The translations under genes and the position numbers were made by a program. Positions 54,469 to 63,307 of a stretch of 64,000 bases of DNA are shown in pieces. This stretch comes from Micromonospora sp. RHAY321. Its GTDB lineage: Bacteria; Actinomycetota; Actinomycetes; Mycobacteriales; Micromonosporaceae. The stretch covers positions 1-64,000 of the forward strand of contig NZ_JAMHIW010000007.1 in assembly GCF_023896955.1 (NCBI RefSeq), read 5' to 3'. The notes below the pieces were generated by a model. That model was given only the letters and a program-made list of their open reading frames with translations. It had not been told where the DNA came from and did not search any database. Position 1 is the stretch's first letter. Every line of letters begins with the position of its first letter.

Positions 54469-55334
54469 TGGACCGGGACGTCGTCGAGACGGTGAGCCTG
54501 CGCTGGCTGCGCCGTCTGGTGATCGCCGTGTTCCTGGTGGTCACCGTCTTCCCCTTCTACTACATGCTGATGCTCTCGGTGCGACCCATCGAGCGGCTGC
54601 TGCTCGACCCGGGCTCGCTGGTCGTCGGCTTCGGCGAGCTGACCGTGTCCACGTACGCCGAGGTGCTCAAGGCCACCGACGACGGCGGTCAGGGTTTCCT
54701 CACCTTCATCCGCAACAGCGGCCTGGTCGCCGTCGCGGCGACCCTGCTCACCCTGGTGGTGGCGATCCCCGGCGCGTACGCGGTGGCCCGGCTGCGGTTC
54801 TTCGGCCGCCGGCAGGTCGACTTCCTGTTCCTGGCCGTCTACCTGTTCCCGTCGATCGTCATCGCGATCCCGCTGTTCGTGGTCTTCACCCGGGCCGGGC
54901 TGCGCGGCTCACTGTTCGGCCTGGTGCTCGTCTACATCTCGCAGACACTGCCGGTCTCGGTCTACATGCTGAAGAACTACTTCGAGACGATCCCGGTCAG
55001 CCTGGAGGAGTCCGCAGCCATCGACGGCGCCGGTCGGCTCGGCATCATCCGCCGGGTCAGCCTGCCCCTCGCCATGCCGTCGATCATGGCCGTGGCGCTC
55101 TACGATTTCATGATCGCCTGGAACGAGTTCCTCTTCGCCCTGCTGTTCCTGGTCGACAAGCCCGACCGGTGGACGGTGTCGCTGGGGCTGTCCCTGCTCG
55201 CCGACGGGGTGGAGGTGCCCAAGACGGTGCTGATGGCCGGGTCGGTCGTCCTCACGCTGCCCATCGTGATCCTCTTCTTCGCCAGCGAGCGGCTGCTCAC
55301 CGAAGGGCTGACGAGCGGCGCCGAGAAGGGCTGA
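54468..55334 (+). CDS. ABC transporter permease, second subunit (MalG-like)
   Basis: 288 residues, start overlapping the previous stop by one base (TGATG). Six membrane segments from LVIAVFLVVTVFPFYYMLML onward and the EAA loop SLEESAAIDGAGRLGIIRRV (about 179-198). MalG-type permease. No ATP-binding subunit follows, so the importer must use a shared ATPase such as MsiK, as many actinomycete sugar importers do. A strong hairpin ends the operon. Confidence 0.92.
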   Translation: MDRDVVETVSLRWLRRLVIAVFLVVTVFPFYYMLMLSVRPIERLLLDPGSLVVGFGELTVSTYAEVLKATDDGGQGFLTFIRNSGLVAVAATLLTLVVAIPGAYAVARLRFFGRRQVDFLFLAVYLFPSIVIAIPLFVVFTRAGLRGSLFGLVLVYISQTLPVSVYMLKNYFETIPVSLEESAAIDGAGRLGIIRRVSLPLAMPSIMAVALYDFMIAWNEFLFALLFLVDKPDRWTVSLGLSLLADGVEVPKTVLMAGSVVLTLPIVILFFASERLLTEGLTSGAEKG

Positions 55335-55340
55335 GTCGGC

Positions 55341-55380
55341 CGGCGTCCTCGGTTGGTGGAAATCCCAGCCGAGGACGCCG
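55341..55380 (+). terminator. Hairpin terminator after the sugar importer
   Basis: CGGCGTCCTCGG (55341-55352) and CCGAGGACGCCG (55369-55380) are perfect 12-bp arms around a 16-base loop, 6 bases after the last permease stop. Confidence 0.8.
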
Positions 55381-55443
55381 CTCTCCGCGTCCGGCGTCCG
55401 TACCATCGACGGGTCCGCATCCACCCAGTCGAAGGGGCCCGCG

Positions 55444-56058
55444 ATGAGGAACAGCCGGCCGACCCCGCCGAGAGACACCGCCGGCGAGGACTACACCGAG
55501 CGGCTGCGGCGACTGGGCGGCGCCCGCTGGAAGCGGCTGCTCGACGTGCAGGCGCCCTACCGGTGGAACCTGCGCCGGCTGCGGTTGGGGCGCACCCTCG
55601 ACGTCGGCTCCGGTCTCGGCCGTAACCTGGCCAACCTGGACGGCAACGGCGTCGGGGTCGACCACAACCGCACCTCGGTGGAGCACACCCGGGCCGCCGG
55701 CTTCGAGGCGTACACCGTGGAGGAGTTTCCCCACAGCCCGCACGCACGCCCCGGCGCGTTCGACTCGTTGCTCGCGGCGCACCTGCTGGAGCACCTGCCC
55801 GCCGACCAGGCACGGGAGGTCGTCGCCTCCTACCTGCCGTACGTGCGCTCCGGCGGCACCGCCGTGTTCATCACCCCGCAGGAACGCGGGTACGCCAGCG
55901 ACGCCTCGCATGTCCGCTTCGTCGGCTTCGCCGAGGCGGCGCAAACCTGCCGGGAGCTGGGCCTGACCGTCACCCGGCAGTTCTCGTTCCCGTTCCCCCG
56001 GTCTCTGGGGCGGCTTTTCACCTACAACGAGTTCGTCACCGTGGCCCGCGTGCCCTGA
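55444..56058 (+). CDS. SAM-dependent methyltransferase
   Basis: 204 residues. LDVGSGLGRNLANLDGNGVGVDHN (about 54-77) is SAM motif I; AAHLLEHLPADQAREVV is the post-I region and FITPQERGYASDASHVRF follows. The VDHN Asp should hold the SAM ribose. Substrate unknown; class I methyltransferases of this form act on small molecules or lipids. A stand-alone gene between two unrelated units. Confidence 0.86.
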   Translation: MRNSRPTPPRDTAGEDYTERLRRLGGARWKRLLDVQAPYRWNLRRLRLGRTLDVGSGLGRNLANLDGNGVGVDHNRTSVEHTRAAGFEAYTVEEFPHSPHARPGAFDSLLAAHLLEHLPADQAREVVASYLPYVRSGGTAVFITPQERGYASDASHVRFVGFAEAAQTCRELGLTVTRQFSFPFPRSLGRLFTYNEFVTVARVP

Positions 56059-56112
56059 TCCCGCTCCCCGGGTCGCCCGCGGCGCCCGCGCCGGCCCGGT
56101 TACGGTGGCCCC

Positions 56113-56718
56113 ATGGCCAACCCGACCCGCTGGGCGACCGACACCGGTCCGGAGCACTCGCAGTGGTACATCGACCGGTTCCGGAAGCTCGCGGCCGAGG
56201 GCGCCGACCTCGCCGGCGAGGCCCGGCTGGTGGACGCCCTGGTCCCGCCCGGCTCGCGGATCCTCGACGCCGGCAGCGGCACCGGCCGGGTCGGTGCCGC
56301 GTTGGCCCAGCGTGGGCACACCGTGGTCGGGGTCGACGCCGACCCGGCGTTGGTGGCCGCCGCCAGCGCCGACCATCCCGGCCCGCGCTGGCTGGTCGCC
56401 GACCTGGCCGAGCTGGACCTGCCCGCAGCCGGTGAGACCGAACCGTTCGACGCCGCGGTGCTGGCCGGCAACGTGCTCGCCTTCGTCGCCGCCGGCACCG
56501 AGCCGGAGGTGCTGCGCCGAGTCGCCGGGCACCTGCGTCCCGACGGTGTGCTGGCGGTGGGCTTCGGCACAGACCGCGGTTACCCGCTGACCGCGTTCGA
56601 CGCCGACGCCGTCGCCGCCGGGCTACGCCTGGAGCACCGCTTCGCCACCTGGGACCTGCGCCCGTGGCGCGACGACGCGGACTTCGCGGTCACCATCCTG
56701 CGTCGCCTGGCCGCCTGA
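56113..56718 (+). CDS. Class I SAM-dependent methyltransferase
   Basis: 201 residues. ILDAGSGTGRVGAALAQRGHTVVGVDADPALVAAA (in pieces over 51-85) is a clear SAM-binding motif; AVLAGNVLAFVAAGTE and LRPDGVLAVGFGTDRGYPL complete the fold. Closest in style to the Methyltransf_25 group. Substrate unknown. Ends 21 bases before the end of the convergent eccB gene. Confidence 0.88.
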   Translation: MANPTRWATDTGPEHSQWYIDRFRKLAAEGADLAGEARLVDALVPPGSRILDAGSGTGRVGAALAQRGHTVVGVDADPALVAAASADHPGPRWLVADLAELDLPAAGETEPFDAAVLAGNVLAFVAAGTEPEVLRRVAGHLRPDGVLAVGFGTDRGYPLTAFDADAVAAGLRLEHRFATWDLRPWRDDADFAVTILRRLAA

Positions 56719-56739
56719 GACCCGACCCGGCGGCCGCCC

Positions 56740-58116
56740 TCAGGCGGGGGCGGCGACGGCCCGCGCGGCGGCCGGGTCCAGGGTCGCACCGGCCGGCACC
56801 AGGCTGACCAGGCCGGCTGGCAGCCGCTGTGGGCGCACGTCGCGGTAGCCGAGCATCGCGAGCACGTCGCGGTCGGCCACCACGTACCGCCGGCCCAGGT
56901 CGGTGATCACGGAGATCGCACCGCCGGACGCGCCGGGCGCCGCGGCGGCCTCGACCACCGCGCCGCGACCCGGCTCCACCATCACATGGTCGGCCAGCAC
57001 GGCGCCGCCGGCCGGCGGCGTGCGCGGCACGGCGGCCAGGTCCGGCAGCCGTACGCCCCACCGCACCTCGCCGGCGCCGCCGTCGTCGCCGACCCGGGCA
57101 CAGAGCGCCCCGTCGTCGCCGGCCGCGAGCCGGGGCGGGACCGGCGGCGGGGCGGTCGGACCACTGGGGGTCAGGTCGGGCACCGTGGGCAGCGCGGCGA
57201 AGCGGCCCAGCGTCATCGCCTCCGGCTCACCCTGACCGGTGCTGGCCAGCAACAGCCCGGCCTGCAACTCGGTGATCCCGGCCAGCCCCTCGTCGAGCGC
57301 CACCGCGTACTGCCGGCCACCGCCGGAGTTGCGCACCAGGTAGACCTGCCCGATCGTGGCGCCCGGCACCCGCGTGGCGGGCCGGCCCAGGCCGGGCAGG
57401 GCGAGCGGGGCCAGGTCGACGCCCGCGGGCAGCGAGTTGAGCAGGGCGGGTGCCACCGGCACCGCCCGGGCCCGGGTGGTGGCCAGCGCCGCCAGCACCC
57501 GACTGGGATCGCGGATCAGGTAGCGCCGCTGATGCCAGACCAGGTGCAGCCCGCCGTCGGGGTCACGCAGCAGCAGCGCGTCGTCGCCCAGCGGCCGGCC
57601 GCCGCCGGGCGCGGCGCCGATCAGCAACGCGGATCGGGGTACGTCGTCGGCCGGGACCGTGGAGCAGACCGTCCACGCCGCGGTGGCCAGCCGGCTCGGG
57701 GCGGGCAGTGAGTCCGGCGCGTCGGCGATGCCCAGCGGCAGGCCGCGCGGCACCCCGTCGATCGAGCGCCGGGAGACGAGCACGGTCTTCGACCGGTCCG
57801 CGCCCACGATCAGCAGCGCCGAGGCGTAGTTGAGCACCGGGTGCAGCTTCTGCTCGCGGTAGACGAACCGGGCGCCGGACTCCTTCTCCACGATCACCGC
57901 GCCCGCGTCGCGCCAACCGCTGCCCCCACCGGCGAACAGGCCGTAGAGCGCGGAGCCGCCCAGCCCGATCGCCGCGACCAGGACGCTCGCCAGGCCGGCG
58001 CCGGCCAACCGCCGAAACGGCGACTGGGCCGGGTCGGTCTCCCGCATCACCAGGGCGGCGACCGCCCGCTGGACGCTGAACTGGTAGGAGTGCAGCTGGT
58101 CCTGCCGCGACGGCAT
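56740..58116 (-). CDS. eccB: Type VII secretion protein EccB
   Basis: 458 residues from the ATG at 58116. MPSRQDQLHSYQFSVQRAV is the conserved EccB N-terminus, then one membrane helix (about 43-65) and an extracytoplasmic part with four-bladed repeat character (RYLIRDPSRVLAAL, GQVYLVRNSGG, YVVADRDVLAMLGY). EccB is a core part of the ESX/type VII secretion machine. No other ESX gene (eccC, esxAB, mycP) is in the window, though the locus may continue elsewhere in the genome. Divergent from the spermidine-synthase-like gene. Confidence 0.93.
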   Translation of the reverse strand: MPSRQDQLHSYQFSVQRAVAALVMRETDPAQSPFRRLAGAGLASVLVAAIGLGGSALYGLFAGGGSGWRDAGAVIVEKESGARFVYREQKLHPVLNYASALLIVGADRSKTVLVSRRSIDGVPRGLPLGIADAPDSLPAPSRLATAAWTVCSTVPADDVPRSALLIGAAPGGGRPLGDDALLLRDPDGGLHLVWHQRRYLIRDPSRVLAALATTRARAVPVAPALLNSLPAGVDLAPLALPGLGRPATRVPGATIGQVYLVRNSGGGRQYAVALDEGLAGITELQAGLLLASTGQGEPEAMTLGRFAALPTVPDLTPSGPTAPPPVPPRLAAGDDGALCARVGDDGGAGEVRWGVRLPDLAAVPRTPPAGGAVLADHVMVEPGRGAVVEAAAAPGASGGAISVITDLGRRYVVADRDVLAMLGYRDVRPQRLPAGLVSLVPAGATLDPAAARAVAAPA

Positions 58117-58243
58117 GAGGTCCCTTCCGGTGGATCGGCCGGCCACAGGATATGCGGTGCGTCGATGTCCCGTGGACCCTGCGTGGCGGCGAGGGTCCCG
58201 ACCGGTACCATCCGGGGACGAATCCGGCGGCGAGAGGGCACCC

Positions 58244-58963
58244 GTGGGCGCGCGTTTCGAGGAGCTGGCCTGGCGGGAGACCCCGATCGGTGCGATCAGC
58301 CTGCGCCGGCGCCGGGACCCGGCACTCCAGGTCGAGGTGTACGAGGTCAAGCTCGACGACGAGTTCCTGATGTCCAGCCTCTTTCCGGTCGCGGAGATCG
58401 AGCTGGCCCGGTTGGGCCTGGCCGGACTGACCGGTGACACGCTCGACGTGGTGGTCGGCGGGCTCGGGCTGGGCTACACCGCCTGCGCCGCGCTGGACGA
58501 CCCGAGGGTGCGGTCGCTGCTCGTGGTGGAGGCGATCGAGGACGTGATCGACTGGCACCGCCGAGGGCTGCTGCCGTTCGCGGCGGGGCTCGCCGAGGAC
58601 CCGCGTACCCGGTTCGTGCGGGCCGACTTCTTCGCGGCGGTGGCCGGCGACGTCGGTTTCGACGCCGAGGTGCCCGGGCGGCGGTTCGACGCCGTCCTGC
58701 TCGACGTCGACCACTCACCGCGCAACGTCCTGCACCCCAGTCACGCCGCCTTCTACGCGCCGGCCGGGCTGCGCCGGCTGGCCGCCCTGCTCCGCCCGGA
58801 CGGGATCTTCGCGCTCTGGTCGGACGATCCGCCGGACACCGGGTTCACCGCGGCGCTCACCGAGGTGTTCGCGACCGCGGAGGCACATGTCGTGCCGTTC
58901 GCCAACCCGCTGACCGGTGGTCAGTCCGCCAACACCGTCTACGTCGCCCGCACCGCGAGCTGA
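58244..58963 (+). CDS. Spermidine-synthase-like methyltransferase-fold protein
   Basis: 239 residues from GTG 58244 after a GAGAGGG ribosome binding site; upstream in-frame codons overlap the eccB promoter region and are not conserved. LDVVVGGLGLGYTACAALDD (about 67-86) is the nucleotide-binding loop, LLVVEAIEDVIDWHRRG the acidic strand, and FDAVLLDVDHSPRNVLHPSHAAFY (about 148-171) the spermidine-synthase-like signature. The true polyamine-synthase Asp pair is uncertain, so the substrate is left open. Confidence 0.82.
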   Translation: MGARFEELAWRETPIGAISLRRRRDPALQVEVYEVKLDDEFLMSSLFPVAEIELARLGLAGLTGDTLDVVVGGLGLGYTACAALDDPRVRSLLVVEAIEDVIDWHRRGLLPFAAGLAEDPRTRFVRADFFAAVAGDVGFDAEVPGRRFDAVLLDVDHSPRNVLHPSHAAFYAPAGLRRLAALLRPDGIFALWSDDPPDTGFTAALTEVFATAEAHVVPFANPLTGGQSANTVYVARTAS

Positions 58964-59093
58964 ATCGCCGCGCGTCTCGCACGCGACCTGCGCCGGGTGC
59001 GGCTCCTCGCGCCGTTCGGGCATGGTGTCCGCCGGAGCGGGAAGGTGGGCCCGGGGTCGCCGCTCGGTGCGCGGCCGGTGACGGGAGGTCGAG

Positions 59094-59267
59094 ATGCGTG
59101 CCTTGCTCTGGGTCGTCGGCGTGGTCGCCGGTGTGCTGATCCTGCTCGGGCTGCTCCTCGAGGCGGTCCGCTGGCTCATCATCATCGGGTTGATCGCGCT
59201 GGTGGTGGTGATCGTGCTGGGCGTGGTCAAGGGACGGCAGGCGATGAGCCACCACGGGCGACGGTGA
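59094..59267 (+). CDS. Small two-helix membrane protein
   Basis: 57 residues from an ATG with GGGAGG 7 bases upstream. Two hydrophobic helices (LLWVVGVVAGVLILLGLLLE, 4-23, and WLIIIGLIALVVVIVLGVV, 27-45) are joined by a short AVR turn, and the C-terminus is basic. Common actinomycete small membrane protein; function unknown. Confidence 0.8.
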   Translation: MRALLWVVGVVAGVLILLGLLLEAVRWLIIIGLIALVVVIVLGVVKGRQAMSHHGRR

Positions 59268-59288
59268 GGCCGGGCGGGAACGGCCCGC

Positions 59289-61103
59289 TCAGAACCAGTC
59301 CGCGCGCATCTCCAGCGTGGTCCGGTCCCGGCTGTCCAGCAGGTCGAGTTGCGGGCCGGTGCGCGGCAACTCGACGGTGAAGAAGTAGCGGGCGGCCTGC
59401 CGCTTGCCGGCGTGGAACGCCTCTGCCGACCCCTGCGGCGGCAGGGCCAGCACCTGCTCCAGCCACATCCACGCGATGACGACGTGCCCGACCGCCTCCA
59501 GGTAGACGCTGGCGTTCGCCAGCGCGAGGACCGGGTCACCGTCGGCCCAGAGTCGCCGGGTGACGGTCACGACCCGGTCCACCGCGTCCGCCAGCCGGTC
59601 GGCCAGCTCGCCGGCCTCGCCGCCGGCCTGACGTGCCCGGGTGACGGTGCCGCGGATCGTGTCGGTCAGCAGGAGCAGGCCCGCGCCGTCGTGCATGGTC
59701 ATCTTGCGGCCCAGCAGGTCCAGCGCCTGGATGCCGTGGGTGCCCTCGTGGATCGGGTTGAGCCGGTTGTCCCGGTAGTGCTGCTCCACGTCGTGGTCGC
59801 GGGTGTAGCCGGCCCCGCCGAGCACCTGGATCGCCAGGTCGTTGGCGGCCAGGCACCACTGCGACGGCCAGCTCTTGGTGATCGGCGTGAGCACGTCCAG
59901 CAGCAGGTGTGCCCGCTCGCGGTCGGCCTCCGCCGGCGCGGTCTTCTCCTCGTCGAGCAGCCGCGCGCAGTAGAGCACCAGGGCCAGAGCCCCCTCCACG
60001 TAGCTCTTCTGCGCCAGCAGCATCCGCCGTACGTCGGGGTGGTCGATGATCGGCACCTGCGGCGAACCGGGGTCCTTGGCGCCGACCGGCCGGCCCTGCG
60101 GCCGCTCCCGCGCGTACGCCAGGCTCTTGAGGTAGCCGGTGTAACCCAGTGCGGTGGCGCCGGCCCCCACCCCGATCCGGGCCTCGTTCATCATGTGGAA
60201 CATCTGGGCCAGCCCCTGGTGCGGCGGGCCGACCAGGTGACCCACCGCGCCAGGCTGGCCGCCCGGGGTGTGCCCGCCGTCGCCGAAGCTGAGCAGCGTG
60301 TTGGTGGTGCCCCGGAAGCCCATCTTGTGGTTGAGCCCGACCAGCACCACGTCGTTGCGGTCGCCGAGCGACCCGTCCGGCCCGACCAGCACCTTGGGCA
60401 CGATGAACAACGAGATGCCCTTCACCCCGGGCGGGCCGCCGGGGATCCGCGCCAGCACCAGGTGGACGATGTTCTCCGCCAGCTCGTGGTCGCCACCGGA
60501 GATCCACATTTTGGTGCCGAAGAGGCGGTACGTGCCGTCGGGCTGCGCCTCGGCGCGGGTGGTGATGTCGGCCAGCGAACTGCCCGCGTGCGGCTCGGAC
60601 AGGCACATGGTGCCGAAGAACCTGCCCTCCAGCATGGGCCGCACGTAGGTGTCGACCTGCTCGGCGCTGCCGTGCGCCAGGAGCAGGTTGGCGTTGCCCA
60701 GGGTGAGGAACGGGTACGCCGAGGTAGCGACGTTGGCGGCCTGGAACCAGGTGAAGCAGGCCGCCGCGACGACGTGCGGAAGCTGCAGGCCACCGACCGA
60801 TGCGTCCAGCCCGGCGGTGAGCAGGCCGGTCTCGGCGAAGCTCTCCAGCGCCGCGCGAACCTGCGGGATGAGCCGCACCCGCTGGCCGTCGAAGGTGGGC
60901 TCGGCGAGGTCGGTGGCCCGGTTGTGCGGGGCGAACTGCTCGGTGGCCACCTGCTCGGCGAGGTCCAGCGCGTCGTCGAAGGTCTCCCGGGAGTGCTCGG
61001 CGTAGCGGGGACGCTCGACGAGCCGGGACACCTGCAACCAGTCGTGCAGCAGGAAGTCCAGGTCGCGGCGGGAGAGCAGGGTGGACGGCACGGCACTCCT
61101 CAT
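59289..61103 (-). CDS. Acyl-CoA dehydrogenase, FadE5-like
   Basis: 604 residues from the ATG at 61103; the frame continues upstream without family match. The length, the N-terminal DLDFLLHDWLQVSRLVERPRY and the C-terminal four-helix extension are of the long FadE5/AcdA-like class. FGTMCLSEPHAGSSLADI (about 165-182) and KMWISGGDHELAENIVHLVL are FAD/substrate motifs; NPIHEGTHGIQALDLLGRKM (about 445-464) carries the likely catalytic Glu. It oxidises acyl-CoA to enoyl-CoA with FAD in fatty acid breakdown. Stands alone. Confidence 0.93.
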   Translation of the reverse strand: MRSAVPSTLLSRRDLDFLLHDWLQVSRLVERPRYAEHSRETFDDALDLAEQVATEQFAPHNRATDLAEPTFDGQRVRLIPQVRAALESFAETGLLTAGLDASVGGLQLPHVVAAACFTWFQAANVATSAYPFLTLGNANLLLAHGSAEQVDTYVRPMLEGRFFGTMCLSEPHAGSSLADITTRAEAQPDGTYRLFGTKMWISGGDHELAENIVHLVLARIPGGPPGVKGISLFIVPKVLVGPDGSLGDRNDVVLVGLNHKMGFRGTTNTLLSFGDGGHTPGGQPGAVGHLVGPPHQGLAQMFHMMNEARIGVGAGATALGYTGYLKSLAYARERPQGRPVGAKDPGSPQVPIIDHPDVRRMLLAQKSYVEGALALVLYCARLLDEEKTAPAEADRERAHLLLDVLTPITKSWPSQWCLAANDLAIQVLGGAGYTRDHDVEQHYRDNRLNPIHEGTHGIQALDLLGRKMTMHDGAGLLLLTDTIRGTVTRARQAGGEAGELADRLADAVDRVVTVTRRLWADGDPVLALANASVYLEAVGHVVIAWMWLEQVLALPPQGSAEAFHAGKRQAARYFFTVELPRTGPQLDLLDSRDRTTLEMRADWF

Positions 61104-61223
61104 CGGGCACGGGGGCGGGTCGGTCCGGGGCGCCGGCCCGCCGCCGCCCCGGCCCATCCTGGCGGATCCGCCGGGTGCGCACCACCGGTGACCTGTCACA
61201 CCGGCCGACTAGGGTCGCGGACC

Positions 61224-61646
61224 GTGACCGAACCCGGAGACGTCCCGCCCGAGGTCCTCGACCGGCTGCGGCCGATCTGCCTCGGGCTGCCGGAGAGCTA
61301 CGAGGAGCCGGCCTGGGTGGGCACCCGCTGGCGCATCCGCAAGCGGACCTTCGCCCACGTGCTCACCGTCGACCCCGACCGTCAGGTGGCCCACGCGCGG
61401 GCCGCCGAGCTCGACCAGCCGGCCTGCCTGCTGATCTTCCGGTCGCCGCCCGACGAGATCGCCGGGCTCGTGGCCAGCGGGCGCCCCTTCTACAAGCCGC
61501 AATGGGGTCCGACCGTGCTGGGCATGGTCGTTGGCGACGACACCGGGTGGGACGAGGTCGCCGAGCTGCTCACGGAGAGCTACTGCCTGCTCGCCCCGAA
61601 ACGGCTCGCCGCCCTGGTCGACCAGCCCGGCCCGCCGCCCGCCTGA
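61224..61646 (+). CDS. MmcQ/YjbR family protein
   Basis: 140 residues from GTG 61224. LPESYEEPAWVGTRWRIRKRTFAHVL (about 21-46, in pieces) and FYKPQWGPTVLGMVVGDDTGWDEVAELLTESYCLLAPKRL show the YjbR fold, a DNA-binding-like cyt-c-type domain of unknown function. Divergent from the acyl-CoA dehydrogenase gene. Confidence 0.87.
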   Translation: MTEPGDVPPEVLDRLRPICLGLPESYEEPAWVGTRWRIRKRTFAHVLTVDPDRQVAHARAAELDQPACLLIFRSPPDEIAGLVASGRPFYKPQWGPTVLGMVVGDDTGWDEVAELLTESYCLLAPKRLAALVDQPGPPPA

Positions 61647-61776
61647 ACGGCCGGACGGCCGGGCCCGGTCGGCGGTTTCGGCCGACGCGGCCCGGGGATA
61701 CCGCGCGGCGGGTGGCCGAGGCCGTCGGCCGCCCGGTGGAGACCGGGACGCCGTCGGGCGGGTGAGGAGCGCAGCG

Positions 61777-62814
61777 ATGTCCACGCTGCCCACCGAGGAG
61801 GACCCGCGGCTGAGCCCGGCGCTCGCCGAGGACCGGGTGTGCACGGGCGTGACGACCCTGCGGGGTCGGGTGTTCCTGAGCTACCCGTCGGCGGACCGGC
61901 CGGGCGTGCAGGTGACCGAGGCGCTGCCGGACGGTCGCCGCAACCCGTACCCGGATGCCGCGTGGAATCGGGCAGGCCAGGGGCCGGACGGCGCGTTCGT
62001 CCAGGTCAACGGATTACGGGCCGGGCCGGACGGCCGGCTGTGGATCATCGATGCGGGCGCGCCGACGATCGGTGCCCGGCAGGTGCCGGGCGGGGCTCGA
62101 CTCATCGTGGTCGACCCGGACGGCGACCGGGTGCACCGCGTCTATCACCTCGACGCGGCGGTGCACCCCGACAGCTACGTCGATGATGTCCGGTTCCACG
62201 ACGGCATCGGTTACCTCACCGACGCCGGGGCGCCCGGCCTGATCGTGCTCGACCTCGACTCCGGGCAGGCCCGGCGGGTCCTGGACGGCCATCCGAGCAC
62301 GGTGGGCGAGCGCCTGGTCGCCGACGGCCGGCCGCTGCGCGACCCGGACGGCGGCGAGGTGCGGTTGCACGCCGACCAGCTGGAGGTGTCACCGGACGGG
62401 CGGTGGCTGTACTACCAACCGGCGTCCGGCGGCATGTCCCGGGTCGGCACCCGGTGGTTGGACGACCCGACGGTGTCCGCCGACGAGCTGGCCCGCCGAA
62501 TCGAACGGTGGTGCGACACGCCCAGCACCGGCGGTACGGCGATCGACGCCACCGGCACCATCTACCTCAGCGACGTGGAGCGACGGCGCGTCCTCGCCCT
62601 GGCACCGGACGGCGGCATCCGCACCCTCATCGCCGATCCGCGACTGGTCTGGGTGGACGCCATGTGGATCGACGCCGACTCCCGGCTCTGGCTGCCGGCG
62701 GCCCAGTTGCACCTGACCGCCGGCCTGAACGGCGGTCAGGCGGCCGTCGACTACCCCGTCCGGATCTACCGGATGCCGGTCGAAGCCGGGCCGTCGACAC
62801 TGGACCACCAGTGA
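61777..62814 (+). CDS. Major royal jelly protein-like (SMP-30-type beta-propeller)
   Basis: 345 residues from the ATG at 61777. RVFLSYPSADRPG near the start, GRLWIIDAGAPTIGARQVPGGARLIVVD (about 88-115), SYVDDVRFHDGIGYLTDAGAPGLIVLDLDSG and LEVSPDGRWLYYQPASG are the repeating blades of the MRJP/Yellow family. Bacterial members are of unknown role, possibly lactonase-like. No signal peptide is apparent, which is unusual for a family whose eukaryotic members are secreted. Confidence 0.83.
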   Translation: MSTLPTEEDPRLSPALAEDRVCTGVTTLRGRVFLSYPSADRPGVQVTEALPDGRRNPYPDAAWNRAGQGPDGAFVQVNGLRAGPDGRLWIIDAGAPTIGARQVPGGARLIVVDPDGDRVHRVYHLDAAVHPDSYVDDVRFHDGIGYLTDAGAPGLIVLDLDSGQARRVLDGHPSTVGERLVADGRPLRDPDGGEVRLHADQLEVSPDGRWLYYQPASGGMSRVGTRWLDDPTVSADELARRIERWCDTPSTGGTAIDATGTIYLSDVERRRVLALAPDGGIRTLIADPRLVWVDAMWIDADSRLWLPAAQLHLTAGLNGGQAAVDYPVRIYRMPVEAGPSTLDHQ

Positions 62815-62887
62815 CCGGCTACCAGTGGACGCGGACGCGTCGTCCCGCGGTCGCCCGGGCGCACGGTCCGACGATATTCTGCGTCGC

Positions 62888-63268
62888 ATGCATCGGAGCC
62901 GCGTGTACGCGCTGCTGATCGACGCACCCGCGGCGGAGGCCGCGCGGGCGGCGCGCTTCTGGTCGGCGGCGCTGGGCGTCAGCACCCGGTCCGATCCGGC
63001 GGAACCACAGTTCATCGACCTGCACGAGGCGCTGCCCGGGCTGGTCACCGCGGTCCAGGCAGTCGACGACGCTCCGCGCTTTCACCTCGACATCGAGACC
63101 GACGACGTGGCGGCCGAGACCGCACGGCTGATCGACCTGGGCGCGACCGAGGTGTCGCAGTGGTTGGAGTGCCGGATTCTGCGGGCACCCGGGGGGCACC
63201 TGCTCTGCGTGCTCCCGGTGGCGAGCCCACCGGCGGTCTTCGCCGCCCAGGCCCGAGTCTGGCCCTGA
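62888..63268 (+). CDS. VOC-superfamily protein (glyoxalase-like)
   Basis: 126 residues. VYALLIDAPAAEAARAARFWSAALGV (6-31, in pieces) and RFHLDIETDDVAAETARLIDLGATEV are the two halves of the vicinal-oxygen-chelate fold; WLECRILRAPGGHLLCVLPV closes it with the metal-site strand. Substrate unknown: members include dioxygenases and antibiotic-binding proteins. Confidence 0.86.
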   Translation: MHRSRVYALLIDAPAAEAARAARFWSAALGVSTRSDPAEPQFIDLHEALPGLVTAVQAVDDAPRFHLDIETDDVAAETARLIDLGATEVSQWLECRILRAPGGHLLCVLPVASPPAVFAAQARVWP

Positions 63269-63307
63269 TCCGCCGGGGTGTCGCAGGCCGGCGCTAGGGT
63301 CCCGGCC

